Positions 1-14,400 of a DNA stretch of 64,000 bases are shown piece after piece. The stretch's first letter is position 1. Every line of letters starts with the position of its first letter. The position numbers were made by a program, and so were the translations under genes. The notes beneath the pieces were generated by a model that worked only from the letters and a program-made list of their open reading frames with translations, was not told the DNA's origin and searched no databases. Source of the stretch: Hybos culiciformis (lineage: Eukaryota > Arthropoda > Insecta > Diptera > Hybotidae); NCBI GenBank assembly GCA_964007475.1, contig OZ023274.1, positions 9,945,376 to 10,009,375 of the forward strand, written 5' to 3'.

Positions 1-2884
1 TTATACTTATTTTAATTCCGTATCCAAATAATGATAAATTTCCAATAATAATAAAATATTCCGGTATAATTTTCTTAATGTCCTTATAAGAATTTCAAAA
101 TTTAAATAATTAAAACAAAGTTCATACAAAACATTTTAATATACACATGGACCATTAAAACACTATTATTTTACAGAACGAACTAATTAAACATAAATTC
201 ACGAAAAAAATAAAACAATGTCTCCCACTATCGTTTAAGAATATTTTATAGAAAGATGATAAAATATTATGACTTATTATCTCTTTATTAATGTAAAAAT
301 TAAATTGCAATATATAGATTTGAAATAACTTATGATAAGAATTTTATAAATTTCAATGAAGACGAAGATGCTAGTTTAAAAAAAAAAAAAAATCATAGTT
401 GTAATAAATTGATATTAGCACATAACAACAATACATAATTTAGACACATATTTTTTTCATTCATTTATTAGTTATGATTTTTCGCACAACTACATTCGAA
501 TTTTTAGAAGTTTGTTGTAATAAAACTAAACATCTTCAAAATTGAAAAAAAATAATGAGTATTAGAGAAAATATAAAAGCTTTTTTGCTTATACATATGT
601 TTTGGGGGTCTGAAAAAATAGGAAAAAAAATAAAAACGATATTTTAAAAAATTGTTTGACATAGTTACTCTATATTATACTTCCTTTATGCACGAATTCA
701 GAAAACTCAATTTCTTCGAGATGATGTTTATTTGTATCGCATTAAGTGTTCTTTTGAACAATTATGCTAAATCACTCAACAAAGAATTTATATTTATTTT
801 AACTTATTATTATTTAAGCTATTTAAACCGAAATATTCAAAAAATTTTAAGTCTGTGTCTGATCAAAAATTAACTTAATATTTTAGTTAAACTTTAAAAT
901 TCGTACCAAATTTAATTTTAAGTTTAAATGAAATTTTTTTTTTAATTTAATAAAAGTTGAAAGGAATAAAAATTCTTTTTTGCTCAAATAAAAAAAAAAG
1001 TTTTTATTTTTTATTTCTATCAATAAGAAAAGTTTTAAAGTAAATTTGTTAAAAAAAAAAAGCTAAGAAGCATTAAAAAAATTATTAAAGAATTTTGTTC
1101 TTATTTTTTTTTTTTTTTATGTTGTAAATTTTATTGATACTAAATACTTTGTCCGCATAAAAGAAGATTAAAGGAAAAATTTCTTGAAACAAAAAAAAAA
1201 AAGAGAATTGTAAGAAAATATATTTTTTTTAAGGTAAAAAAAGTTCACAGGACAAGGTTAATTTTTTTTTTGTTTTAAATGAACGGATGTCTTATTACAA
1301 ATTTTGGAAAAAAAAATAATGTTAGGAGTTTTTGATTTTGTGACTCCGTGTCAGACTTCTAATCAGTTGTGTTACTATTATTTTCTAACTTGAAAGTACA
1401 TTGGTATCCATCTAATAAATGAAATATCTGATGGTAGGTTGGATTTGCCACCTCGATGGGGTATTTATTTATATTTAACTTCTGCTTAAAGTTACAAAAA
1501 AAATATTTCAAAATTTAATTACTAAATTCTTTCGAAAGGTAAAATTCCAAAATAATGATATTAAAAATTATAAATCATTAATTGCATGTAGTTGTATAGT
1601 ATGGTATATTTACCTACAAATATAACTTCATAAATTATGTAATTATAAAAATGTTTTTCATGATTTTATATAAATTATAATTTATTGAAATTTTCCATAG
1701 TGGTGTTCAAGGTCATTTTCTTCCTTCCTTTTGTTGTTGAAGCACGTATCTAATTAAAATGCATACAGAAAGAAAATATGTATGTACTGCGAAAGTAGAG
1801 AAAATAATCATTTATTTATACTAGTTAATAAAAAAAAAATTTTTTCTTTTATAAAGTGACATTCAAGAAAATTACTGTCCTATCAATGAAATATCTATAT
1901 ATATACATAAAAATGTGTACAATGATGACAAAAAAGAAAAAGTCCTTCAACAAAAAAAAAAAAAAACATGAAACATAATTCCATTAAAAACTCAACTTTG
2001 TAATAAGACATACATAGTTATAAAATGGATACGAATTTATGTGTTTCTGTGATTAATTGTCGTTGCCATAGTAAAAAACCGCAAAATGTACAATAAAACC
2101 ACTAGTTGAATATATTATATAAAAGTTAAAGTACTATAGAATATAGAAGAGTAGAATGGAAAAGACATTAATCATAAAATCGTGAAATGAAATATGATAG
2201 AATTTTTGATTTTTTTTTTCTTAATTTCATTTGATTTGATTTCTCTTTCAAAATGTATGTAATTAAAGCATAAGTATATTCTTAACTTTTTTTATGCTGT
2301 TTACGTAAGCGACCATGAATTTGATTTTGTTTTGTTCCAAAATTTATCGATAAAAGATAATATGCCAGTTTTTGTTTGTCATAAGTTTATTATGAAGATT
2401 CTATAGCATTCCTAAACTAACATATTTCAGTTTTTTGATACATTTCCATCACGAATTCGAAACTCTAAATACAACATGACAAAACTTTGTAAATAAAAAA
2501 AATATTCAATCAAAATTATTAAAAGTAATAAATAGTTTAGTTTATTACAAAGCCTAGTGCATTGTTCCACTCTCGATGCTTATTTTATGTTATATATTCG
2601 CTATATAATAAAGTTTAATATGGTTACAAATAGAAATTTAATTTGATAAAGTTAATTTAATTGATTAATTATTAATAATAATTATGATGATTTCATCTAC
2701 AATACTCGTAATATATTTTAATTAACATCAAAAATATTGAAAAATTATTAAATAAATTTTAGTTGAAATATTTTTTCAAGGATAATATATACATACCGTA
2801 TAAATGTTAGTTGTGCCTACGAAATAAAGTTTTTAAACATATTTTCTGTAGAATCGTAACTTGTTTTAAATGGTGTTGTTATGA
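1..2884. other. AT-rich non-coding stretch
   Basis: I see no coding exon, RNA gene or intact mobile element here. The short open frames present are what AT-rich random sequence gives: low complexity and rich in Phe, Ile, Lys and Asn. Runs of A or T longer than 8 are frequent. Confidence 0.6.
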
Positions 2885-2891
2885 GTATTAT

Positions 2892-3083
2892 CATAGATTA
2901 AGAATATACATAGATTGTTAGCTTCATACAACATTATTTTTGGTATTTTTATGTGAATGTGTTAGTAAAACAAAATAAAATACGTGATTTATTTAGTTTT
3001 ACTAACACCGTCACATAAAAATACCAAAAATGCTGAAAAAAATGTGTATGAAGCTAACAATCTTTCTGTATTCTTAATCTATG
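2892..3083. mobile_element. 192-bp foldback MITE
   Basis: Two inverted arms (2892-2971 and 2996-3083) pair over about 80 bp, with a short unpaired centre and a few mismatches or indels. The outer ends read CATAGATTAAGAATA and its complement. The same 7-bp word gtattat lies directly on both sides (2885-2891 and 3084-3090), extendable to 8 bp (gtattatc) if the terminal C is counted, as expected for a target-site duplication. No coding capacity, so it would be a non-autonomous DNA transposon. A 7-8 bp duplication fits a hAT-like source, but the ends do not match a family I can name. Confidence 0.7.
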
Positions 3084-3091
3084 GTATTATC

Positions 3092-4612
3092 CAAAAATAG
3101 TGTAAAAACTGAACGAGTGTACCAAATATATAAGACAACCGTATATTACAAATGAAATCCTTTTTTGAAGTATCTTGAACTGATTTTTTCATTTAATTGT
3201 GCCTGATACACAAATAATCGGTCCTATAATAGAAATCAGAATCGATACCCAATAGGTACATTAATCGATTATAATTCTTATAATAATTATAACTATGCAT
3301 AATTATATATTCATAAGTACTATGTGGCAATAAATAGAACTCACGGATATAAAATTCTAGAATAAAATTAATACTGGTTAATAATTGAAAATAAAATATT
3401 CATGTCTTTTTTATTATGAATATAAAACTATTCCAATCACAGCTTTATCTTTTAAACAAAAATTTGTTTTTAATAAATGCTTATACAATTCATAATATAT
3501 AGGTACTGTTATATAATTAATAATACCGTTCTCCTGTAGTAAATATGTTACCTATGTTGTTAGGTATAATATAATTTAAATTAAGATAATTAAGTTTAAA
3601 CTTCCATCAAAAGAAAAATGTAAGACAACTGCTGTGAATTTCTTTCCTAATAAAACATGTAACCAGTTAACAAATTTTTTTTTTAACATTTTTAATTTCC
3701 AAAGGAATATTATAATAAATATATACATGTTATATTTGTATATGTTTCTTTCTTAATTACAAAAAATATATTTATTTATTCATTTTATTCAAATATTAAC
3801 ATTTAAAATAAAATAAAAATCTCCACGGGATCAAAAATTAATTTGCTTAATAATTAAGTAAGAATTTAATATTTTTCTGTGAATTAACAGCACTAAGAGT
3901 GTTAGCGTTAAAATATTTGTAATATTATTCTGGAATAGGAAGGAAAAAGTTTAAAATTTACATAATTAATATATGTATTTAATTAAGAATTTTGTTTATG
4001 TTTTTTTCTTGAGTTAATTTTAAAGACTATATTCTGTGGTTTGATTCTGACTTGAAATTGTCAAAGTATGCATTTAAGTTTCGTCTTGAATTGACAACTC
4101 CTTGGATTGGTTTCATTAATATGAAACCACGACATGAAATATGTAGAAAATTCACTTTTAGATCTTTAAAGCCCTAACCTGACCAGGCTAGATTATACCC
4201 ATAATAAAGATATTGTTTTTTTTATTTACTGTGAATTATAAAAAAAAAAAAATAGTTAACGCTAATGGATAGTGTTATGTTTCATATTAATTTTATCATT
4301 ATTATTGCAAGGATTACTATATATAAAATGCATGAACTTCATCATAACATGATTTATTTTCCTTTTAAATTTAAAAGCAAATAAAAATATTTCACTTAAA
4401 TAAAATATAATATTTTATTGAAAAACGGTGATAAAAATGTATTAACGTTAGTGTGCATATTTTTATTTTTATTTTTTCAAATACATACAATAATTTATTC
4501 ATAAATGAAAATTTTACGGGAAAATGATTATGTGGGGTAAAAAACAATGAAGTTATAAAAAATAAAAAACAAAAAAAAAATATAGAATGAAAAAATTGCA
4601 TTGAATTTATAT
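3092..4612. other. AT-rich non-coding stretch
   Basis: No gene is supported. A small perfect hairpin with a 9-bp stem and 4-nt loop lies at 4108-4129. Otherwise this is low-complexity AT-rich sequence. Confidence 0.55.
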
Positions 4613-4620
4613 ATGTACAT

Positions 4621-5482
4621 TAGGGTGGTCCTTATTATGGATTTATCCAAATTTCTTTGCTCCCAGGGGCTTAAATGGTTTCAAATACATAAAAAATAAT
4701 TGCCTCAAAATTCTAGCTCTTAATATTAACTTTAAGATAGTCCGCATTCCAGTCAAAGTTTCTCATATAAATAACATGGGAAAATTTTCATTTGTTCTTT
4801 AGAATTCCGTAGCTCTGCGACAAATGGATCAAAAGTAATTAATTGCGTCATGTTTATTGTAAATTTAACGCTCTACAAAAAAGGTCTTTTATTATTTTTC
4901 GCTAAATCTATTGGCTTAAGAGTTATTCGAGCTCAAAGTTAAATCATATTTTACCTGTACTTCTATTTTATTATTTTCAAATTCTAAGGACTGTCTGTTT
5001 TATTAATTGAAAAATCACACATATTAACCACAATTCCAAGAATAAGATTGTATTCGCTTTTTTTGACCATAAATAATAATTTTATGAACAATTTTTTTTA
5101 TATTTTATAAAATAAATAAATATATAATTATACTTGATAATATTAATAATTATATAATAATTAAACTTTGAGCTCGAATAACTCTTAAGCCAATAGATTT
5201 AGCGAAAAATAATAAGATCTTTTTTGTAGAGCGTTTAATTTACAATAAACATTACGCAATTAATTACTTTTGATTCCATTTGTCGCAGAGCTACGAAATT
5301 CTAAAGAACAAATGAAATTTTTCCCATGTTATTTATATGAGAAACTTTGACTGGAATGCGGACTATCTTAAAGGTAATATTAAGAGCTAGAATTTTGAGG
5401 CAATTATTTTTTATGTATTTGGAACCACTTAAGCCCCTGGGAGCAAAGAAATTCGGATAAATCCATAATAAGGACCACCCTA
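4621..5482. mobile_element. 862-bp foldback DNA transposon (hAT-like)
   Basis: Two ~322-bp arms (4621-4942 and 5161-5482) are inverted copies with only scattered mismatches, around a 218-bp AT-rich spacer (4943-5160). The ends read TAGGGTGGTCC and its complement. An exact 8-bp direct repeat, atgtacat, flanks the element (4613-4620 and 5483-5490). An 8-bp duplication with TAGGG-type ends is typical of hAT-superfamily non-autonomous elements; the superfamily is inference. The arms encode nothing recognisable. High arm identity suggests fairly recent activity or arm homogenisation. Confidence 0.8.
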
Positions 5483-5490
5483 ATGTACAT

Positions 5491-8400
5491 ACATATTATT
5501 TTTTTTTTCAAATTTTGGTAAAGTAAATTTAATTTGAAATACATTTAATTCTGAATTTGACGACATAAATTTAAAATAACTTTTTCACACAATAAAAAAA
5601 AAAAAATTGCCAGTATTTTTTCTTAATTGTTATTGCTGGCTATTGCCATAAATATTATTGTAATTGTATTTTATTAATATTTCATTGTCCGAAAAAAAAA
5701 TATATGTAGGTCTATTTTGTTTTTATTAAACTTGAATATAAATAAATTGTTTTGCGGAAGTTTGGAAAAAAATTGTATACACACATTTTTTTGATTAAAG
5801 TTTCAATTAAAAATATAAAATCAATGATGACTTTTGGAGTAGAGACGATAATATTGAATTATAATATAGATGATTCAGTTTTTGAAATCATGAAAATTTG
5901 CATATAATGTTAATGTATAGCTCAGCAAGAAAACAGAAAAAAATTTATTAAAATCAACATTTTTAAAACTAAAAATAATTTTTATTTTTTTTTTAGATAA
6001 TATAAATTTAATATAACAAGCTAAATAATAAAATGTTGCAGACACTTTCTTCAATATAATATAAATTGAATTGATAAAAGAACTCATTGATAAAATTTAT
6101 CTCAAAAATAGAAAGCAAAATTTAAATCAATAAAATAAATTTTAATAATAAAAATGTCAAAAATAAATTTATTGGAATGAAATATCCTGCATATTCTTTT
6201 TATTCATTCATTCACTCATACTGCCTTAATATTTGGTTCATTGGTTGAATGTATAAGCTAATAGAATCAAAAATCGTCTTTGAAAGTATAAAAAACAGAC
6301 CAAAATGACAATTTTTGAGTTTTTTTTTTGTTTGAACTTTTAAAGATGATTTTTTAGCTTCAGTTTTGTTATTAAATTCAAAGTACTTAAATTAGCCTTT
6401 CAAATTTCATATTCCTATGGTAAAATTGTGCTTTTTTTTAATTTGAATTTCGATTGGTGTGAACTTTTAATTTGAGATTAAAGAGAAAATATTATTTAAA
6501 AATTTTAAACATAGAAAATGTCATGAAGTGTGTCCAATTGTTAAATGAAATTTCGATTTTATTAATTTAAATTATTAAAATAATTTTTTTGTAATTATTA
6601 TAAAAAACCATTTTAACATTGATCAACTTTCAAAATATTATGTCTTAAAAATAATTTTTATGGTTTTTTTTTTTTTAATCAAAATTTGTTCGGATCAAAA
6701 TAATTAAAAAAAAAAAATTAAAATTAATCATAATAATAAGTTATTATGATCTCAAAATAGTAAATTATTTTTTAAATAATTATTATTTTGGAAAAAAAAA
6801 AAAACAATGAAAACAATATTCAAAAAATAGGCAGTCAACTTTTGTGGAGTAATTATTTTTTAATTCATAACACTAACAGACAATGTGGGATCGTACAATG
6901 GCTTTAACTTTTTATTTTTTATTAAATTCAATATAAATTTACCTTGACTTTTTTTTTTATATTTTTTTCTTGTAATTTATATTCACTGAAAATTTTATTT
7001 ATTTTATATTATACATATATTTTTGGAAAGAAAAATGAGTTTATTATTTAATGGAATTTTGAAATTTGAAAGGAATCAACAAAAAGTGCGAAAATCGTTT
7101 CTTGTCAAAAATTAAGTAAAAAAAATTAACTCTACACTCACTAATTTTAGTTCTACATTTTAATATTTTAATATTTTTATCATTTATAGGTACTCTTGAC
7201 ATAACTTTTTTGGAATAAAATTGAAGCAAAAATATATTTTCCAAAAGTCTGAATTTTCAGCTTTTTAATGAAGAACCGCACAACTTTACCAGTAATACGG
7301 TGCAACTTGAACTTTGTCGCTTCGATAAAAGACATCATATCTGTTGCTTCGGTTAACATATTTAAGAGAACTTTATATTAGAGGAAAGATATTTTGTTTA
7401 TACGAACTGTATGCTTCTTAAGCAAAAAATTTGCGATCCTTTACTTGAGTTATACTGTTCTATATATTTCTTTTATAACTAAGTATCATCCCAGTGACAT
7501 TTTGCTTTCTTCTTTTGGAACAACTAAATATATTTTTATTGAAAACAGTTATTAAACTATTCTTAACTTTACAACTTCCAAAAAATTAAAAATTAAAAAA
7601 AAAATTATAATAATTACCATAACGACTTATTTTAGTTGATTGCGGAAAAAATTAATTATGTCATAATTGAATATCTATATCGCCATATAGGTTTCGTTTG
7701 GTGTAACTTAAAGGTTATTTTTCAATATATTTTTGAAAATATGTAGATATAATAATGATTGGATAAAATAAGTTAATACATTTTCCATGGTCTTTGTACA
7801 GGAAATTTTTTTTTTCTTTTCAGTTAATCACTTTTAAATCTTTTCTATGCATCTAATTGCTTTTGTATCTCTAATTTAATACTGAGATGTACAAAATACA
7901 TAGGTAATAAAAGTTTAATGAGTATAAAATTTATAATGAATAAATAAATAAAAAAAACATAGGTTACATTATCTTATAAATGAAAAATGAGAAGAAAAAA
8001 AATAACATCCAGACATAAGTATGTGCAATGTTTATGCGTGTGTAATTAATTTTTCTGTTGGATTAACATGGTTTTAATTAATATCATGCTTTTTTTTTTA
8101 ATTTTAAAACAAAAAAAAAGAAAATTCATTAATTTTTTTCGTTATACATAGGTAGGTATATCAATTTATTGGGTCAAGACCTTTTTGAGCCAAGAATATG
8201 TTTTATTTTATCTTATAAGGCACAAACAATGTAAAAATTATATTTAGATACATGTTTTTAGATAGTATAATATAAAATGTTCAAGGAAGAAAATATATTT
8301 TTGTTTTTAATTACGTCGATAGTTACTTTAATTTTTAAATATAGTTACTATATAAATTAATAAACCCTTCAAGGTATTTATATAGGTTATTTAAATTCAA

Positions 8401-11400
8401 TTAACTTGAGAATTATAAAGGCTTTATTATGTTTAGAAAATAGTTGGAACTCTATTGAATTCTACAAATAATAATTTCACAATGAACTTGTTATTGTTCT
8501 TTGAATGAAATGGCCATTTTAACATTATTTAACAATTCGATGTATGGTTTGGTTATGGTTAACATCTTTATCATAAATTTAAAAAAATCTAAACTTCAAA
8601 AACAAAAAGTTTCTTATTTGGAATTATTGTATTAAACCTTTATATATTTTTGACCCTTTTTTACCTTCTTTATAGGTAAAGAGTTTATTCAGATTACAGA
8701 TCTATAAGGTTTTCATGTTTCCCTCACCAATCTTTCTCTCATCCTTTTTTTTTCTGAATCATTTTATTTAGATCACATCTCATAGTTTGGGAATGTTGGT
8801 ATGGCAGAATAGTGTAATTCATAAAATTGATAGAAAGTATTATTTTTCAAGTTATGCGAGCGGGAAAACTATAAGTGGACATAAAACTGTAGAATAAAAA
8901 TCGTCATTCATACAAATAATGCACTATGCAATATACCTTTTTTTTTTATTTTAAATTTTTACATAAATTTTGTTTTTTTCTAATTTAAAATTATAGTTTA
9001 TCTTTATTATGAGAAGAAATATAACGTGAAATATAACGTGATAACAGCCGCAAAGTTCATTGGATGACATTGCTAGTGAGAATATAATATACCTATGTGT
9101 GCATTAAAAAGTGATGAAGTGATATAATATTTGCATAAAATGAATATAATTTTTTATTTTATTTTATAAATATTTCAGCCTTCCCATTCACTAATTTGAA
9201 TTTATTGCATGAGATACATTCATGTAGAAAGTGCAAAATTTGTTTTTCATGTGCACAATGTTTTCTTTTTCCCATACAAATTTGGTTTAATAAAATGCAA
9301 TTTGGAAAAATATTTTAAAAATTTATGACTAAAATATAAAAATAAAATAAAATATGACTAGTAAAACTGTACAGTTATTTTATTATATTTATACAAGAGC
9401 TGTTGACTTAAGTTTAAGACCTAAGATAACAGGCATTTTGTCGTGAATAAATGATAAATAAGAAACTCCAACTTATATACCACAATTACATGAATTTTGA
9501 GAATAAGTAAAACGCAATTTTGTACACGGAATTTTTAGTTAGAAACATTTAATTAAGACTTTAAATTCGAGATCATAGAGCATGCCATCAGGTTTATCGT
9601 AATTTAGATCAATATAAATTCGACTTGAGCAGCTATTAATATTCGTTTTATTTATATATTTTATAAATGCATTGAATATTATAATTAGCAATCAACGATG
9701 TATCAAATTATTATTTATTTTACTACAAATATATTTTATAAATTTTTCAATTGTAATCATTGATTGAAAACTTTTTAAAAAAAATATTTCAACTATCACC
9801 ATTAATTAAAATATAACATTTCCTTTACCTCTATTTCATTTGTGTATAACTAATGGATTTTTCTCACTAACCAAAAGTTAACCATTTCAATCTGAATCAT
9901 ATTTAAAAAAAAAAAATTTGTTTTAATGAGTTCATTCGAGTTTAATTAAAATATAAACGCATGTACATTTTTTTTTTCATATAAAAATATGTTAGTTGGA
10001 AACTGTTAAATTCAACAGAATTATTCAGATCACGTTTTAGTTCCAATTCTGTAAATATTTTTTTTTTGTACCCATAATAAGGTGTAAAGTTTCCCTTTTA
10101 ATTCACTTAATAATAACATTAATGTTATAAAAAAAATATTACAAACATGTGCTGTAGGTTCGCAGACTCAGCATCGTCGCTATAATCTCGAATCTATGAA
10201 ATATCGTATTTTAAAAATAATATTTGAAAGTATGAATTCTCGCAATTAAAAAAAATTAAATTTGAAACCTTGTAAAATCTGTAGGACCACAATAAATGGT
10301 TATTCTCTGGCAAAATTTAAGAAATTTATTTATAATATAATGAAATACAAATATTATTTATTGCAGCAGTTCCAAAGTCGTCCTAATCTGGGGCTTCTCC
10401 TGTGATTCCCTATTTACTAATACATACTATAAGGTCAGTAAAATAAAAGATAGAAATTTTAAACATTTTGAAATTCAGCATTATAGAATTCGGCATTATA
10501 TTTAAAATTCTGTGTCCGCAAACCCAATTTCTAGATTTGTTTTTATTCAGGAATTTTGTTTTCTTTTTTTGCAGTATGTATATATTTATTCTATTATATT
10601 AAAAACAGAAAATTATTATATTATAGGTATATAAATTTAAATGAGAATGGATTTGTTTACATTTAAAATTCTCTTACGATGGAACAGCTTGATATCTTAC
10701 GGTTCAGGAATACCAAATAATAATTAAATTCATTTTATTAAAGTTGTGAAAATTCAATTAAATTTTAAATAAAGCTAAAAATTTAATATCAATAACATTT
10801 CTATGTATATAAAACAAAAATGTTCATTTAATTTCCAAATTGAAAATATTCATTATTATTATAGAGATTCTTGATTGTTATAATATATCAGTTAATCAAA
10901 TGTACAGTGAATTATGGAATAGTTTTAAATTGCTCAATTTTATTGCAAGATTTTTATATTTATGATATCATTTTGTCGAAAATTTATCAAAGACTGAAAA
11001 AAATTTTAAAATATTTTGATTAAGTTTATACCTACACTAGGACATGATATAAAGATTTCAAATTATACATGTCACATTTTCTTGAAATGGTTTTTTTTTC
11101 AAAATAAATTCCAAAAAGTAGGAATATTTTTTATTAAATTTTTACCAACTGCATTATACAAACTTTTTGGTTTCAATTGCATTATCAAACATTTTGTAAT
11201 TATCTGTTTAATGTTGATGGACAAAGTTTTAGTGAACTAAAAATTTAGCCGCCAGCTATAATTTTGTTTATAAGATAAGAAGTAAATTTAATTGATTCCA
11301 ATTTGATCATAATTATTTATTGTTAAGAAAATAAAATATTTTAATCTTTGCTTCCGTCGACAAATCGATTTGCATATCTATAATACAAAATCATTATTAT

Positions 11401-14400
11401 TATTTTTGAATAATTTGCATATATAATTATTATGAATGATTATTCGAATCAAATTACATAACTATAATTTCATGAAGAAAATTTGATTTATTTATCTTAA
11501 AATCAGATATTAGTTCTCTTTTTTTTTCATTTAAAAATAAATTTCTTCGTAGTTATAAGAAAATCTTCAATTCAATGGGGAATCGTCAGATTTATGACTC
11601 TAAAATATCCATGAGATTCAAATACAATATTATGTAATCTGAAGATAATTTTAAATATTTCAATTACAGTTTCATGCGGTAGAAGAAATATTCAAATTTA
11701 AACCTTATTTGCGACTTCTTTAATAGAATGAATACTACACAAGGGCTTATAGAATTCATTTACTTATTGACTATTTTGGAAAAAGAAAGTTACTGATTGT
11801 ACTTATAAAAATAAATGTATACCTATCTATTTTGTATAGAATAATATAATCAATATAATCGCTTTCTGATCTCTATTTACCTATAATTAGATGACAATTG
11901 AACACCTGAGCTAATTAGAATTAAATGTTGTTGTATACCGTACTCCTTGTTTGACGCAGACAAATCAAATTAATTATCCATATTTATTATTAAAATCTAA
12001 TGAAAATTCTTTCTAAAAATTACTTACTTTAGGTTTGGGTTAAATTTTGTACCTTACCAAAAAATCAATTAATTGGAATTTTTTGGGATTGTAACTTCTC
12101 TAAGGATATTTTTTTCATATACATAATTCATTATAGATTAAGTATTCTAACCATGTGCATGTTCTGAAAAATTTAGCTAACATTTTTGAGAATATATAAA
12201 TAACATTCAGATTATGCAATGATTTTCATGTACGTTTTCTTTTATTTTGTTTTATTTATTTAATTTTTTTTTTTCAATTCACTTGTTATGAACATTCAAT
12301 TTGATTTGATTTAATTGATCTTTTCATTTGGAAATTTTTCAATAAACAAATTACTATCATTTCCAATTGAAAAGTACACAAACAGATGATTCTCCGAAAT
12401 TTATTCAGTTTATACATTTAGAAAAATATTCGGATATATTTTGTAGCATAATACATATATGTACAGTATATTTAGATTAAAAATTTAAATTAGAAAACAA
12501 AAATCTTAAAAATATTATGTCCAAGCGAAGTAAAAACTTTTATAGAGACAGTGCATTTGATTGATTTTGGAAAATCATTTTTATTCCCCAAATGCTTTGT
12601 AGATACGTGTAAAATATTTGCAAGATATTTGCCATTTAATGTCATTTTCAATGTGTCAGTATTAAAAAATATTTGACGCTTAAATTTAGTTTTTAAATAA
12701 ATTTTGGTGTCTAAGAACCACAAAATGTTCGTTCATAATCAATTAAACATTTCTTTTCTCACGATAATTACTAAAAATTAAATACTCATATTTTTCTATA
12801 TTCCAGCAAGACTAGTACCTTATACATACATCTAATATTTGTTGTGACACTAAGTTCTATGTGCAACAAATGTGTTAATGAGTTATATACTATGAGAATC
12901 TAACATGTTTTCAATGTTTTATAGAATCTACAGGTATATAATTTAAGGAGAAAATTTGTAATTAAAGTAAATTCTCTAAGGAAATATCTTAATGCCAAGA
13001 AACAAAATAATTTTTCCTTCAACACAATTTAATGTATTGGTCTTTATAGAATAAGTTTTAATTTTTTAACATTTATTGATTGCTTCCTCATAATTCTTAA
13101 TAATACTTTAAGAGAATTACCTTGTAATAATTTATCTTAAGTGTTAATGCTATTTTCCTATTATTCAACCCAAGAATATTTATGCCAAGTACATTATGTA
13201 CACTTAAAACATTTTAGATAAAATGTAATGTACTATGAAATAAAATTTGGAATTTTAAGTATGTAGGTATACTTGTGTGAAAAAGAAATAAAATTATATT
13301 CTTTTGCTAAACTTTATTCGAATATTATATTTATTTAATTTGAAAACCCAAAAGGATATAATTTAAGTTTCACATCAGTTATCATAACGAGAAAATTCTT
13401 ATAATAAAATAATCACATAAATTTAAAAAAAAATAAACATATAACTTGCTGGTTTTAGGAATGTCATATTTATCTGAAAGTATGCATTAAATGGTATATT
13501 AATGTAAGATATTTTGAATACATATAACCCTTTTTAATCCCAAATAATCATGTGGGTGATGCTCGGTGATATATGTAGGTGATGTTCGATGACATAAGTT
13601 TAAGCTCGTTTGTGAAAGTTTGTTGAGTTGTAACTTTATTTTCGAGCCCCTAAGACTTCCATTATATTCCATATTTCTTTCTAACATTAATAATTTCCAA
13701 GTTCAAAATATAATTTCGTTATTTTGAATATTCGTTATGATATTGTTTATACATAATTAACTTTTTAAATATCGATACTTTGATGGATAAATTAAAATAT
13801 GTAATTATAAATCAATTTTTTTTTTCTACATACATAATTATTTTTTATAAATTTTTACTTAATTTTAATCAGAATAAAAACAGAATAAAAAAAAAAATTA
13901 AAAATAAATTTTTAACTAAATCAAAAATTCATTATTCATACGAAATGAAAAAAAAACAACAGAAAATGTTATGAATATTAAATTTAAATTTTCCACACTT
14001 ATTTTTCAATCTTTAAGTAAAAAGATAAAAAAAATATTCATTTTTATTTACAAACATTTTTACATTTTTATAATTTTTAGTTTCAAATTCTTCAAATATA
14101 AATAATACATATTATATATTTAAGTATCGTCGGAAACGCTCACAGATTGAGTAAGTAATTTTTTTTATCGATTTAAGTTTGATCTGTAAGCTGAAACAAT
14201 TTATTGATTTTTAAAAGTATAGTTCAATTCGATGAAGTGAGGAATTTTAAGCACATAGAATCCTGAAGTACTAGGTATTAGTTTTTAAGGTTAATTATTT
14301 TTTATGATCCTTTTTGTATTTTTTTAATGAGTTAAACATGTCATGTAGCATCGGAAAGTCCACTTTAATTTTGAGCATGAAATCATTAGGAGTTAGTGGG

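Noticed and set aside
4108..4129. Perfect 9-bp hairpin
   Set aside because: Isolated and short in AT-rich DNA; no gene end or element boundary nearby.
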